From Telmatospirillum sp. (GTDB lineage: Bacteria; Pseudomonadota; Alphaproteobacteria; CACIAM-22H2), in NCBI GenBank assembly GCA_020248985.1, contig JADCGL010000007.1:124001-188000 (forward strand): a stretch of 64,000 bases of DNA, in the 5' to 3' direction. Made by a program: the position numbers and the translations under genes. Below are positions 18,365 through 26,799 of this stretch, piece after piece; within the stretch, counting starts at the first letter, position 1; every line of letters starts with the position of its first letter. Below the pieces are notes generated by a model. That model was not told the DNA's origin. It ran no database searches and saw only the letters and a program-made list of their open reading frames with translations.

Positions 18365-19234
18365 TTAAGTGTAGCGCTTGATGACGGCCTGCGCGGCCGG
18401 CCCCAGATCGGCGCGCGCCAGCGCAAACGCGATCTGGGCTTCGAAAAAGCCGATCTTGTCGCCGCAATCGAAGCGCTGGCCTTCGAAGCGATAGCCGTGG
18501 AAGGGGCTCGTGCCGATCATCGGCACCAGCGAATCCGTGAGCTGGATTTCGCCGCCCGCCCCTTTGGATTTCTTGTCGAGATGCGCGAACACGGCGGGCT
18601 CGAGAATGTAGCGGCCGATCACGGCGAGCGTGGACGGCGCTTCTTCGGCCTTGGGCTTTTCGACGAGGCCGCGCACCTGCACGAGCCGCCCGTCGTCGCG
18701 CCCCGGCGACAAAATGCCGTAGCGCTGCGTGTGCGCCTTCGGCACGTCCATCACGGCGACCATGTTGCCGCGCACTTCGGGGTAGATGTCGCACATCTGC
18801 TTGAGCGCCGGCGTCTTGGCCAAAATCAAATCGTCGGCGAGCAGCACCGCGAACGGCTCGTCGCCGACGAGATCGCGGGCGCACCACACCGCATGGCCCA
18901 AACCAAGCGGCACTTGCTGGCGCGTATAGGCGACGTCGCCGGCCGGCGGCAGCCAGGCGCGCAACGCCTCGAGCTCGGCGGTTTTGCCGCGCGCTTCGAG
19001 CGTGTGTTCGAGTTCGTAGGAATGGTCGAAATGGTCTTCGATCGTGGTCTTGCCGCGCCCGGTGACGAAGATGAATTCCTCGATGCCGGCCGCCCGCGCT
19101 TCTTCGACCGCATATTGGATCAGCGGCTTGTCGACGACGGGCAGCATCTCTTTGGGCATCGCCTTGGTCGCGGGCAGAAACCGCGTGCCAAGACCGCCCA
19201 CGGGAAAGATCGCTTTGCGAACGCGGCGCATCAT
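18365..19234 (-). CDS. galU: UTP-glucose-1-phosphate uridylyltransferase
   Basis: 289 aa. Makes UDP-glucose from UTP and glucose-1-phosphate. The nucleotide-binding signature is FPVGGLGTRFLPATKAMPKE, followed by KPLIQYAVEEA and the ILSPGRDDGRLVQVRGLVEKP region; the length is standard. The first of two adjacent ATG codons is used (19232-19234), with AGGA upstream. It is the first gene of the galU-ugd-phosphohexomutase unit. An unusual 11-bp repeat tract lies 118 bases upstream of its start. Confidence 0.96.
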   Translation of the reverse strand: MMRRVRKAIFPVGGLGTRFLPATKAMPKEMLPVVDKPLIQYAVEEARAAGIEEFIFVTGRGKTTIEDHFDHSYELEHTLEARGKTAELEALRAWLPPAGDVAYTRQQVPLGLGHAVWCARDLVGDEPFAVLLADDLILAKTPALKQMCDIYPEVRGNMVAVMDVPKAHTQRYGILSPGRDDGRLVQVRGLVEKPKAEEAPSTLAVIGRYILEPAVFAHLDKKSKGAGGEIQLTDSLVPMIGTSPFHGYRFEGQRFDCGDKIGFFEAQIAFALARADLGPAAQAVIKRYT

Positions 19235-19666
19235 GAAAAGGGATTCCTGAAACGGTGCCAGAGGGGTTGCGGCAGAGAACGCGCAAAGATGGGCGCTAAT
19301 GCCATAGCCACGCCCGCCCCGCAAGTTGGCCCTGCCGCGCCGCCGGGGTCGCTGCGCGACATCTGCGCGACGTCGGCGCAACATCGCCGCAACGTTTGTG
19401 CGACCTGGACGCAACATAGGCGCAACGTTTTTTCGATCAACCAATTGAAATCGCTCGGAACTTGACCCGATTTTCAGCGAAAAATCTTTGTTGCACGGCA
19501 CCGGCACGAGGATCGCCTCCTTTCCAATAAAGTCGATGCGATTACAGAAATTTTAGCTACATAAGATTATATACAGTTATAGAACATAAGTCTCGAAGAA
19601 AAAGCGTCATAGCGCGCGTATAGACTCCGCGCCCTGCGACCGAACCCACAATGCCGGAACGCCCCG
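19235..19666. other. Divergent intergenic region between galU and glpQ-like gene
   Basis: 432 bases without a credible gene. The galU-proximal half holds the seven-unit 11-bp repeat. The glpQ-proximal part (about 19535-19625) is strikingly AT-rich (TAAGATTATATACAGTTATA) and is the likely promoter zone for the rightward gene. A reading frame runs leftward through the repeat into galU only because 3 x 11 bases keep it open. Confidence 0.6.
19352..19428. repeat. Seven tandem 11-bp units upstream of galU
   Basis: Seven consecutive units of exactly 11 bases at 19352, 19363, 19374, 19385, 19396, 19407 and 19418. Read on the plus strand the consensus is NNGCGCRACRT, for example CTGCGCGACGT, CGGCGCAACAT and AGGCGCAACGT. 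The core (GCGCAAC or GCGCGAC) is better conserved than the first two bases. The spacing is about one helical turn, so all cores face the same side of the DNA. This suits an array of protein-binding sites controlling galU; no matching regulator is known to me. Confidence 0.8.
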
Positions 19667-20677
19667 ATGCTGCGCCTGCCCCGCCGTCGCCGTCTTGCGA
19701 AAATCGCCTGCATGGCCGCCGCCGTGCTGATCGCGGCCCCCGCTGCCGCTTTCGATCTGCAGGGCCATCGCGGCGCGCGCGGGTTGGCCCCCGAGAATAC
19801 ACTGCCGGCTTTTGCAACCGCATTGGGCATCGGCGTCTCCACGCTCGAATTCGATGTCGGCATTTCGGCCGACGGCGCGGTGGTCGTGGCACACGACCGG
19901 CGCCTCAATCCGGACATCACCAAAGACGCCGACGGCAACTGGATCGCGGCGCCCGCCCCGCTTGTACACAGCCTGCCGCTCGCCGCCTTGCAGCGCTTCG
20001 ATGTCGGCGTCCTCAAACCGGGCACCGACTATGCGCGGCAATTCGCGACCCAGACGGCGCAGCCGGGCACGCGCATGCCCACGCTCGGCGACGTGGCGGC
20101 CCTCGCCGCAAAAGCGAATGCCGACCATGTGCGCTTCAACATCGAAACCAAAATCTCGCCGCTCGCCGCCGACGAAACCGTATCGCCGGAGATCTTCGCG
20201 CAGACGCTGATCGACGAGATCCGCCGGTTGGACATCGGCAACCGCGCGACGATTCAAAGCTTCGATTGGCGCACGCTCGCCCATGTCGCAAGCGCAGCCC
20301 CTGAAATCGCGCGCGTCTATCTCACCTTCGAGCGGAACGACGGCAGCGGCGGCGACACGGTCGGCAAAGGGCGCGGCGTGTCGCCCTGGACCGGCCTCGA
20401 TGCGGCCGCGCACGGCAATTCCACGCCGCGCCTGGTGGCGGCGGCGGGCGGCAAAGTCTGGTCGCCCTTTTTCCGCAATCTTTCCGCCGAGACGATGGAA
20501 GAGGCCAAACGCCTCGGCCTGACCGTGGTCCCGTGGACGGTGAACGCAACCGCCGACATCGACGCGATGCTGGCGCTCGGCGTCGACGGCATCATCACCG
20601 ACTATCCCGACCGCCTGCGCGCCCGCGCCGCCGCACGCGGCCTGCCCTTGCCGCCGCCGCGGCCGGTGGCGCCCTAG
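19667..20677 (+). CDS. glpQ: Glycerophosphodiester phosphodiesterase, periplasmic
   Basis: 336 aa. Hydrolyses glycerophosphodiesters from phospholipid turnover to glycerol-3-phosphate and an alcohol. A signal peptide with twin basic start (MLRLPRRRRLAKIACMAAAV to AAA) precedes the catalytic motif LQGHRGARGLAPENT, then LEFDVGISADGAVVVAHD with the metal-binding Glu/Asp and second His. Later TIQSFDWRTL and the C-terminal DGIITDYPDRL are typical of the GDPD TIM barrel. The strong AT-rich upstream region suggests its own promoter. Confidence 0.92.
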   Translation: MLRLPRRRRLAKIACMAAAVLIAAPAAAFDLQGHRGARGLAPENTLPAFATALGIGVSTLEFDVGISADGAVVVAHDRRLNPDITKDADGNWIAAPAPLVHSLPLAALQRFDVGVLKPGTDYARQFATQTAQPGTRMPTLGDVAALAAKANADHVRFNIETKISPLAADETVSPEIFAQTLIDEIRRLDIGNRATIQSFDWRTLAHVASAAPEIARVYLTFERNDGSGGDTVGKGRGVSPWTGLDAAAHGNSTPRLVAAAGGKVWSPFFRNLSAETMEEAKRLGLTVVPWTVNATADIDAMLALGVDGIITDYPDRLRARAAARGLPLPPPRPVAP

Positions 20678-20784
20678 AACATCGAAAGATAATCGCCGCG
20701 TCTGTCGAATGCGGCCTGCGTCGCGCGTCTTTCCTTCGCAAGCGGGCAATGGGGCCGCTTTGCGAAAACGGGGGACATGCAACC

Positions 20785-21387
20785 ATGACCAAGAAATTCG
20801 CGACCACAGCCGCTTTGGCGGCGATCCTTTCGCTTGCTGCGACGGGCGCCGCCGACGCGCAAACGAAGCACGGCACGCAGCACGCGCTCGAAACGCTTGC
20901 GGGCATCTATGCCAGTGCCGCACCGGAATCCTGGTACGGCAGCTGGGGCACGCGGCATTTTGCGTTCGACAAGGGCCGCTGGGAGCTGAACTTCACGCAC
21001 GCGCTCGACCCGAACATGGAGAAAAAGACCTTCCGCTTCCGCACGCTGGGTCCCTACCGCATCGCAGGGCCGGTGGCGGAGGTACCCGGCGGCTTCCACG
21101 GCGTGTTCGGGGAAGCGCAGAAATTCGTCACACTGCTGACCGACGATCCGGCCGTCGTCGCGGCCATGGGCTTGGCCGCGTGCGGGCTCAAGCCCAATGT
21201 CGAGACCGACATTTCCGAGACCGGCTGCGGCCCTTGGCGGCCGGTGGCGCAATGCGGCGAGGACCACGATCTCGTGGCGCTGGACGGCGACCGCCTGTGG
21301 TTCGGCGTGCGCCCGCGCGACAACGACATGTGCACAGCGGACAAACGCCCGACCGCCCTGCTCGAACCGCCGGTGGTGAAGCGCTGA
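20785..21387 (+). CDS. Exported protein of unknown function
   Basis: 200 aa. Signal peptide MTKKFATTAALAAILSLAAT ending in ADA, so the mature protein is periplasmic. The mature part begins with a helical LETLAGIYASAAPESWYGSW and continues as a probably beta-rich domain (HFAFDKGRWELNFTHALDPN). It has four cysteines in its C-terminal half (CGLKPN, CGPW, CGED, CTAD), which could form disulfides. GGGG at 20771-20774 ahead of the ATG gives a plausible ribosome-binding site. No family recognised. Confidence 0.75.
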   Translation: MTKKFATTAALAAILSLAATGAADAQTKHGTQHALETLAGIYASAAPESWYGSWGTRHFAFDKGRWELNFTHALDPNMEKKTFRFRTLGPYRIAGPVAEVPGGFHGVFGEAQKFVTLLTDDPAVVAAMGLAACGLKPNVETDISETGCGPWRPVAQCGEDHDLVALDGDRLWFGVRPRDNDMCTADKRPTALLEPPVVKR

Positions 21388-21415
21388 GAACCGCCGCGAG
21401 GCACCCGCACCCGCC

Positions 21416-22129
21416 TCAATCGCCGAGCAGCACGCGTTTGGCGTCGTTGAGGCGGGCGGCGAGTTCGTCCGTGCCGCCATGGTCGGGATGCACCTTCATC
21501 ATCAGGCGGCGATGTGCGGCTTTGATCGTCGCTTCGTCGGCATCTTCGGCCACGCCCAAGAGGCGTGCCGCTTCCGCGCGCGTCATCCCGCCGCGCGCGG
21601 GCGACGCGGGCGGCGCTTCGCCGGATGCCGCACCGCCTTGGGCACGCCACTCGGGGGCCGCACGGTCGAGAAAGGCTTCGAGCAGCGGGGCACTGTCCGG
21701 ATCGTCGAGGCGCGCTTCGGCCAGCAGTTCGAGCAGCGCGTCGAGACCGAGTTCGGAGAGTTTGCGCCCGCGCAATCTTCCTTCGCGCACGAGCCCGTCC
21801 ATCGCCCCGGTGGCGTGGTCGAGCGTCATGCGCAGGAGCCGCGTCTCGACGCTCGAATCGTCGGTTTGGGTTTGCGCGGTCCCGCCCTGGCCGATTTGCC
21901 AGCTTTTGAAGAAACGCATAAGCGCGGGGGCAAACGCCGAACCGAGGGCGAGCACCGACCACAGGCGCCCGGTCACGAGCAAAAACAGGGCGCCCAAGAT
22001 GCCCACGCCCGCCCCGGCGATCTTGGCACCCGCGATGATCTTTTTGGGCGGGGCGTCGGCCAAGCTGCGCAGCAGCAGCCACAGCAGAAACGCGACACCG
22101 CAGCCGATCAGCAGATAAAAAAGGCCCAT
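21416..22129 (-). CDS. Membrane-anchored J-domain protein
   Basis: 237 aa co-chaperone-like protein. The first 75 residues hold two or three hydrophobic segments (MGLFYLLIGCGVAFLLWLLL; AGAGVGILGALFLLV; LWSVLALGSAFAPALM). A cytoplasmic middle region follows, then a C-terminal J domain: MTRAEAARLLGVAEDADEAT, then the HPD tripeptide in MKVHPDHGGTDELAARLNDA. C-terminal J domains on a membrane anchor resemble DjlA or mitochondrial Tim14-type proteins, which recruit DnaK/Hsp70 to a membrane site. It is last in a mipZ-VWA-J-domain run, 12 bases after the VWA gene. Confidence 0.88.
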   Translation of the reverse strand: MGLFYLLIGCGVAFLLWLLLRSLADAPPKKIIAGAKIAGAGVGILGALFLLVTGRLWSVLALGSAFAPALMRFFKSWQIGQGGTAQTQTDDSSVETRLLRMTLDHATGAMDGLVREGRLRGRKLSELGLDALLELLAEARLDDPDSAPLLEAFLDRAAPEWRAQGGAASGEAPPASPARGGMTRAEAARLLGVAEDADEATIKAAHRRLMMKVHPDHGGTDELAARLNDAKRVLLGD

Positions 22130-22141
22130 CGTCGCCGCCCG

Positions 22142-22855
22142 CTATTTGAGCTGGGCGAGCAGCGTTTGGGCCGCCGACCCGCCGCCGCCGCGTTTGGAAA
22201 GATCGTCGAGTGCGGGCCTGCCGCCCGCCGCATAGGCGGCCGCGGCGGCCAGAAGATTCTTGAGCGCGTCGGGCGCATTCGCGTCGAACGGGCAATAGGC
22301 GCCGCGCGTGAGGCGCGCGATCGTCTCGAGCGTGCGGCGCGCGGCGGGATCCCCGCCTTCGTGGAACACGAACACGGGCAGACCGGCGAGGGCGAGCTGG
22401 CCCGCAAGGCCCGCCAGCAGATCGGCACTTTCCTCGACCGCGTCGCCGACGAACACGAGTGCGCCCACCTTGCGCGCACGCGTTTCGGCGAGCGCATGGC
22501 GCAGCACGTTGGCGATCTGCGTTTCGCCCGCCTCGCAGCGCACGGCCGCCATGCGCGCCACGAGATCGGCCGCATTGTCGGCCCAGGGCGAGGCCTCGAA
22601 CGTCGTGAGGCCGCCGTAATGCACGAGTTGCACGGCAAGCCCGCCCAGATCGCGCGCGGCAAGGAACATCTCGCCCTGGATCTTGGCGGCGCGCTCCCAC
22701 ATCGGCTCGCGGCTCGCCGTGGCATCCATCGCGTAGATAAGCCGGCCCTTGGGCGCGGTTTTGGCAGCACCGACGGGCGCAAGCGACTGGGCGCGCGCCA
22801 GAAACGCCGCCACCTGCTTGCTCGCACCGGTCGAAGGAAGGTTTTTGCCGCTCAT
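22142..22855 (-). CDS. VWA-like domain protein
   Basis: 237 aa with a von Willebrand A-like fold. The opening strand is GRLIYAMDATASREPMWERA, where D-A-T-A-S corresponds to the MIDAS DxSxS motif with Thr in place of the usual Ser and Ala before the final Ser. A later strand is VGALVFVGDAVEESADLL and the third is LPVFVFHEGGD. Such proteins usually mediate metal-dependent protein contacts. The ATG at 22855 is 35 bases after mipZ. Function unknown; context ties it to the MipZ and J-domain genes. Confidence 0.78.
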   Translation of the reverse strand: MSGKNLPSTGASKQVAAFLARAQSLAPVGAAKTAPKGRLIYAMDATASREPMWERAAKIQGEMFLAARDLGGLAVQLVHYGGLTTFEASPWADNAADLVARMAAVRCEAGETQIANVLRHALAETRARKVGALVFVGDAVEESADLLAGLAGQLALAGLPVFVFHEGGDPAARRTLETIARLTRGAYCPFDANAPDALKNLLAAAAAYAAGGRPALDDLSKRGGGGSAAQTLLAQLK

Positions 22856-22890
22856 GCGACAAGATAGATAGGCAGAAGCTCGGGCGATTG

Positions 22891-23823
22891 CTAGGCGCTG
22901 CGCGCGAGCGGGGGCGCAAGCACAGGTGCCGGCACCGAGGTCGGCACCGGAATGGGCCCGGGCGGGGCGTGGAGGCCGATCGCCTCGATGAGACTGCGGA
23001 TCTCCTGCCGGCCGGCGATGTGCGACATGGTGAGCGGCGTCTGGATGCCCCGCTCGCGCAGATCGAGCAGCGTGAGGCCGGCGAGGAACAGCTCGCGGAA
23101 AATCACGCGGTCGCCGAGGCCGGGCGCCTGGCGGAAGCCGAAGCGGCGGGCGAGCGTGTCCAAAGTCTGCGCCATGTTGCGCTTGTTGCGCGCATCCACG
23201 CCCGCCAGGCGGTTGCGCAGCACGAGCCAGTCGATGCTTTCGCCGTTGCGCTTGGCGCGGATTTTCTTCTGCTCCCACACCATCGCGCTGTAGGCCGACG
23301 GGCAGATCACGCGCAAGGTCATCGGCTCGACCTTGGCGAGCAGATCGAGATCGACGAAACTGTCGTTCATCGGCGTGATCAGCGTGTCGGCGTAGGAGTG
23401 CGCCACGCGGCTCATCGTCTGGTCGGAACCGGGCGTGTCGATCACGATCGTCTGGCAGCTGCGCGACAGTTCCGCGATCGCGGCTTCGAGCCGCGCGGTT
23501 TCGTCGGCGATGCCCGCCTCGCCCAGCTGCGCCGAGCGCGGCACCAGCCGATGCTCGGGCATCGGCAGCGGCAATTTGAGCCGCTCCATCGACTGGTTGC
23601 GGTTCTCGAGATAGCGCGTGAGCGTGGCCTGGCGCGAATCGACGTCGATCGTGCCGACGCGCAGGCCCGAGCGCAGCAGCCCAACCGTCAGGTGCATCGC
23701 CACCGTGGATTTGCCCGAGCCGCCCTTTTCGTTGCCCAATACCAGCACGCGCGCGCGCTGCACCATCGGCGATGCCGCCGTCGCCGGAAAATTTTCTGCG
23801 AGAATCCCCGAATCGGCCGTCAT
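22891..23823 (-). CDS. mipZ: Division plane positioning ATPase MipZ
   Basis: 310 aa ParA/MinD-family ATPase that in Caulobacter forms a bipolar gradient from ParB complexes and inhibits FtsZ away from midcell. The deviant Walker A is NEKGGSGKST near residue 32, followed by TIDVDSRQATLTRYLENR and VIDTPGSDQTMSRVAHSYAD. The middle LITPMNDSFVDLDLLAKVE and WLVLRNRLAGVDARNKRNM match MipZ rather than ParA or MinD. The C-terminal 30 residues are a proline-rich tail. It is characteristic of alphaproteobacteria and supports the taxonomic placement. Confidence 0.93.
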   Translation of the reverse strand: MTADSGILAENFPATAASPMVQRARVLVLGNEKGGSGKSTVAMHLTVGLLRSGLRVGTIDVDSRQATLTRYLENRNQSMERLKLPLPMPEHRLVPRSAQLGEAGIADETARLEAAIAELSRSCQTIVIDTPGSDQTMSRVAHSYADTLITPMNDSFVDLDLLAKVEPMTLRVICPSAYSAMVWEQKKIRAKRNGESIDWLVLRNRLAGVDARNKRNMAQTLDTLARRFGFRQAPGLGDRVIFRELFLAGLTLLDLRERGIQTPLTMSHIAGRQEIRSLIEAIGLHAPPGPIPVPTSVPAPVLAPPLARSA

Positions 23824-23869
23824 AAAGCTAGTCTACCGCGTTCGAGGCGGTTTAATCTCGCTTCTTGCA

Positions 23870-25129
23870 ATGGCCAACGATTCCGACACCGACAATACGC
23901 TTCCGTCCTCGGGGCATCGGCTCAAATTCGTCGCCGACCGGCACAGCGCGTTTCTGTTCGGGCGTCCGGGCGGACAGCGCGCGGATTCGCGCAAAGAGAA
24001 TTTCCGCGGCTCGAATCTCGAGAACGCCAATTTCTCGTCGGGCATCCTGACGGGCAGCATCTTCGCCGAGAGCCGGCTCGTCGACTGCGATTTCTCGATG
24101 TGCGATCTCTACGGCGCCGATTTTTCGGGCTGCGACCTTACGCGGACGAATTTCACCAAGGCCGATCTGCGCGCGGCGAGCTTCATCCACGCCAAGATGC
24201 GCGGCTGCAACCTGTCGCATGCCGATCTGCGCCCGGGCCAGATCGTCGAATGGGCGACGCTCAATCCCGACGCCAAGGAAGTGGCGGCGAGCTTCGAATC
24301 GGCCGACCTCGAGAACGCGCGGCTGACCGAAACCAACCTCTCCTTCGCCACGTTCGAGAACGCGTCGCTGAAGGGCGCTTCGCTCAGCGGGTCGACGATG
24401 TTTTCGGCCAATCTGCGCGGCGCCGATCTGGCGGGCGCGAAATTCGACAACGCCAAGCTCAAAGGCGCGCAGCTCGCGGGCGCCCGCCTGTTCGGCGCGT
24501 CGTTCAAGAACGCCGATCTTTCGGGCGTCGATCTGCGCGGCGTCGAAATGAACAACGTGCAGATGGCCGGCGCCAAGCTCGACGGCACCATCTACGCCGA
24601 TCCGCCGCCCGGCCAGAATCTGCCGGCCGACATCAAGGGCACCGTGGCCGCCCACAAAGTGTGGGCCGAGTCCGGCGGGCGCGAGGGCGTGCGCGCCGAT
24701 TTCGGCGGCCGCGATCTGACCGGCGTGGATTTCAGCGGCTGCGAGCTTTCGGGTGCCCGCTTCGACGGCGCCATTCTGAGCCGCGCGCGGTTTGTCGCGG
24801 CCACCCTGCGGCTGGCAAGCCTCATCTCGGTGCGCGGCGAGCGCTGCGACTTTTCGGACGCCGACCTGTCGGGCGCGCTGTTCACGGGGGCCCGCCTCGA
24901 AGGCGCCTTGCTGGTCGGCGTCGTCGCCCGGCCCATGGATATGCGCAAGGTGGACGGCTCGCCCGCCGGCAAACGCACGGCGACGAGTTTCGCCAAAGCC
25001 TCGCTCGTGGGGGCCGACATGCGCGCGGCCGACCTGCGCGGGGCAAGCTTCGCCGGGGCCGATCTGCGCGGCTCCAACACCGCAGGCGCTTTCCTCGCCA
25101 ACGCCGATCTCGCCGCCGCCCGTCGCTGA
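23870..25129 (+). CDS. Pentapeptide-repeat protein
   Basis: 419 aa, mostly A(D/N)LXX-type repeats that fold as a right-handed quadrilateral beta-helix. The first block starts near residue 42 (ENFRGSNLENANFSSGILTG) and runs to about 240. A linker with DPPPGQNLPADIKGT precedes a second block from about 280 to the C-terminus (DMRAADLRGASFAGADLRGS). No toxin, kinase or other catalytic domain is fused. ATG 23870 is chosen because upstream in-frame sequence lies within the divergent mipZ gene. Its stop overlaps the acyl-CoA ligase ATG (TGATG). Role unknown; some such proteins mimic DNA or act as scaffolds. Confidence 0.87.
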   Translation: MANDSDTDNTLPSSGHRLKFVADRHSAFLFGRPGGQRADSRKENFRGSNLENANFSSGILTGSIFAESRLVDCDFSMCDLYGADFSGCDLTRTNFTKADLRAASFIHAKMRGCNLSHADLRPGQIVEWATLNPDAKEVAASFESADLENARLTETNLSFATFENASLKGASLSGSTMFSANLRGADLAGAKFDNAKLKGAQLAGARLFGASFKNADLSGVDLRGVEMNNVQMAGAKLDGTIYADPPPGQNLPADIKGTVAAHKVWAESGGREGVRADFGGRDLTGVDFSGCELSGARFDGAILSRARFVAATLRLASLISVRGERCDFSDADLSGALFTGARLEGALLVGVVARPMDMRKVDGSPAGKRTATSFAKASLVGADMRAADLRGASFAGADLRGSNTAGAFLANADLAAARR

Positions 25130-26799
25130 TGCTGCCCCGCCCTGCACGCGAAGGGGCCGCCAGCTACGACGATCTCGTGCGGCGGTTTGCGTGGAACATT
25201 CCGCCGCGTTTCAATATCGGCGTCGATGTGTGCGACCGCCATGCGGCGGCGACGCCCAAAGCGCCCGCGCTGATTTTCGAGGACGAAGACGGCAAAATCG
25301 AAACGCTCGATTTTGCGGGCTTGCGCGCGGCCAGCAACCGGCTTGCCAACGCGCTCGTGGGCCTTGGGCTCGAACGCGGCGACCGGGTCGGCATCCTGAT
25401 GGCGCAAGCGCCGGAAACGGCGGTGGCGCACATCGCCTGCTACAAGGCGGGCTTCGTCGCCGTGCCGCTGTTCGCGCTGTTCGGCGACGAAGCACTCGCC
25501 TATCGCCTCGGCGATTGCGGCGCTTCCTGCGTGATCGCGGATACGGGCCAAATCGGAAAACTGCTGGCGATCCGCGACCGCCTGCCCGCCTTGCGCCACA
25601 TCGTTTCGGCGGGCGAAGCGCCGGCGGGCACGCGATCCTACGCGGCCCTCGTCGAACGCGCGTCGGACCGTTTCGCGCCGGTCGACACGGCGGCGGACGA
25701 TCCGGCCGTGATCATCTACACCTCGGGCACCACCGGCAGTCCGAAGGGCGCTTTGCACGCGCATCGCGTGCTGCTGGGCCATCTGCCCGGCGTGGAAATG
25801 CCGCAGGACATGTTCCCGCAAGCCGGCGACCTGTTCTGGACGCCCGCCGACTGGGCGTGGATCGGCGGCCTGTTCGACGTGCTGCTGCCCTCGCTGCATC
25901 ACGGCGTGCCGGTGCTCGCCCATCGCATGCGCAAATTCGAGCCCGAGAAGGCACTCGCTTTGATGGCGCGGCACAAAGTGCGCAACGTGTTTTTCCCGCC
26001 CACGGCCCTCAAGCTCATGCGCCAGAGCGGCGTCAAACGCCACGAAGGCGTCGCCATGCGCTCGATCGGCTCGGGCGGGGAATCGCTCGGCGACGAACTG
26101 CTCGCCTGGGGCCGCGAAACTTTCGGCGTCACGATCAACGAATTCTACGGCCAGACGGAATGCAATCTCGTGGTGTCGAACTGCGCGTCGCTGTTCGCCC
26201 CCAAGCCCGGCACCATGGGCCGAGCCGTGCCGGGCCATCGCGTGGCCGTCGTCGACGATGCCGGCCGCGAAATGCCGCCGGGCGAGGTCGGCGAGATCGC
26301 GGTTGCGCGCCCCGACCCGGTCATGTTTTTGGGCTATTGGAACAATCCGACCGCGACAGCCGAAAAATTCGTCGGCGACTGGCTCAAGACCGGCGATCGC
26401 GGCGCCCAGGATGCCGAGGGGTATCTTCGCTATGTCGGGCGCGGCGACGATGTGATCACCTCGGCGGGCTACCGGATCGGCCCGGTCGGCATCGAGGAAT
26501 GCCTGCTGCGCCACCCGGCCGTGGCGATGGCCGCGGCCATCGGCGTGCCCGACCCGATCCGCACCGAGAGCATCAAGGCGTTCGTGGTGCTGAAGCAAGG
26601 CCACGCGGGCGACGCGGCGCTCGCCAAAGCGCTGCAGGACCAGGTGCGCGACCGTCTCGCCGCGCACGAATATCCGCGCGCGATCGAATTCGTCGCCGAA
26701 CTGCCGCTGACCGCGACCGGAAAAATCATGCGCCGCGAATTGCGGCAGCGCGAAATCGAAAAACAACAAGAACCCAAACACCGGGAGACGCCGCCATGA
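25129..26799 (+). CDS. AMP-dependent acyl-CoA synthetase
   Basis: 556 aa ANL-superfamily ligase that activates a carboxylic acid to acyl-AMP and then acyl-CoA. The P-loop is IIYTSGTTGSPKG. The A5 region is NEFYGQTECNLVVSN, the A7/A8 region DWLKTGDRGAQDAEGYLRY then GRGDDVITSAGYRIGP, and the catalytic C-terminal lysine is in LTATGKIMRREL. It is closest by eye to acetyl-/medium-chain acyl-CoA synthetases (FTPADWAWIGG-like stretch TPADWAWIGGLFDVLLP). The ATG overlaps the preceding stop, and its own stop overlaps the next ATG. Confidence 0.92.
   Translation: MLPRPAREGAASYDDLVRRFAWNIPPRFNIGVDVCDRHAAATPKAPALIFEDEDGKIETLDFAGLRAASNRLANALVGLGLERGDRVGILMAQAPETAVAHIACYKAGFVAVPLFALFGDEALAYRLGDCGASCVIADTGQIGKLLAIRDRLPALRHIVSAGEAPAGTRSYAALVERASDRFAPVDTAADDPAVIIYTSGTTGSPKGALHAHRVLLGHLPGVEMPQDMFPQAGDLFWTPADWAWIGGLFDVLLPSLHHGVPVLAHRMRKFEPEKALALMARHKVRNVFFPPTALKLMRQSGVKRHEGVAMRSIGSGGESLGDELLAWGRETFGVTINEFYGQTECNLVVSNCASLFAPKPGTMGRAVPGHRVAVVDDAGREMPPGEVGEIAVARPDPVMFLGYWNNPTATAEKFVGDWLKTGDRGAQDAEGYLRYVGRGDDVITSAGYRIGPVGIEECLLRHPAVAMAAAIGVPDPIRTESIKAFVVLKQGHAGDAALAKALQDQVRDRLAAHEYPRAIEFVAELPLTATGKIMRRELRQREIEKQQEPKHRETPP

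Noticed and set aside
19235-19507. Possible 91-residue N-terminal extension of GalU with 11-residue periodicity (VAPMLR/VAAMLR)
   Set aside because: The periodicity is the 11-bp DNA repeat read in frame every 33 bases. GalU homologues begin at the ATG at 19234 and a ribosome-binding site is present there.
22888-26799. Very long open frame (over 1300 codons) running through mipZ in antisense and the pentapeptide gene out of frame
   Set aside because: Only the part from 25129 encodes a recognisable protein (the acyl-CoA ligase). The rest is Arg-rich shadow sequence produced by GC-rich codon bias.
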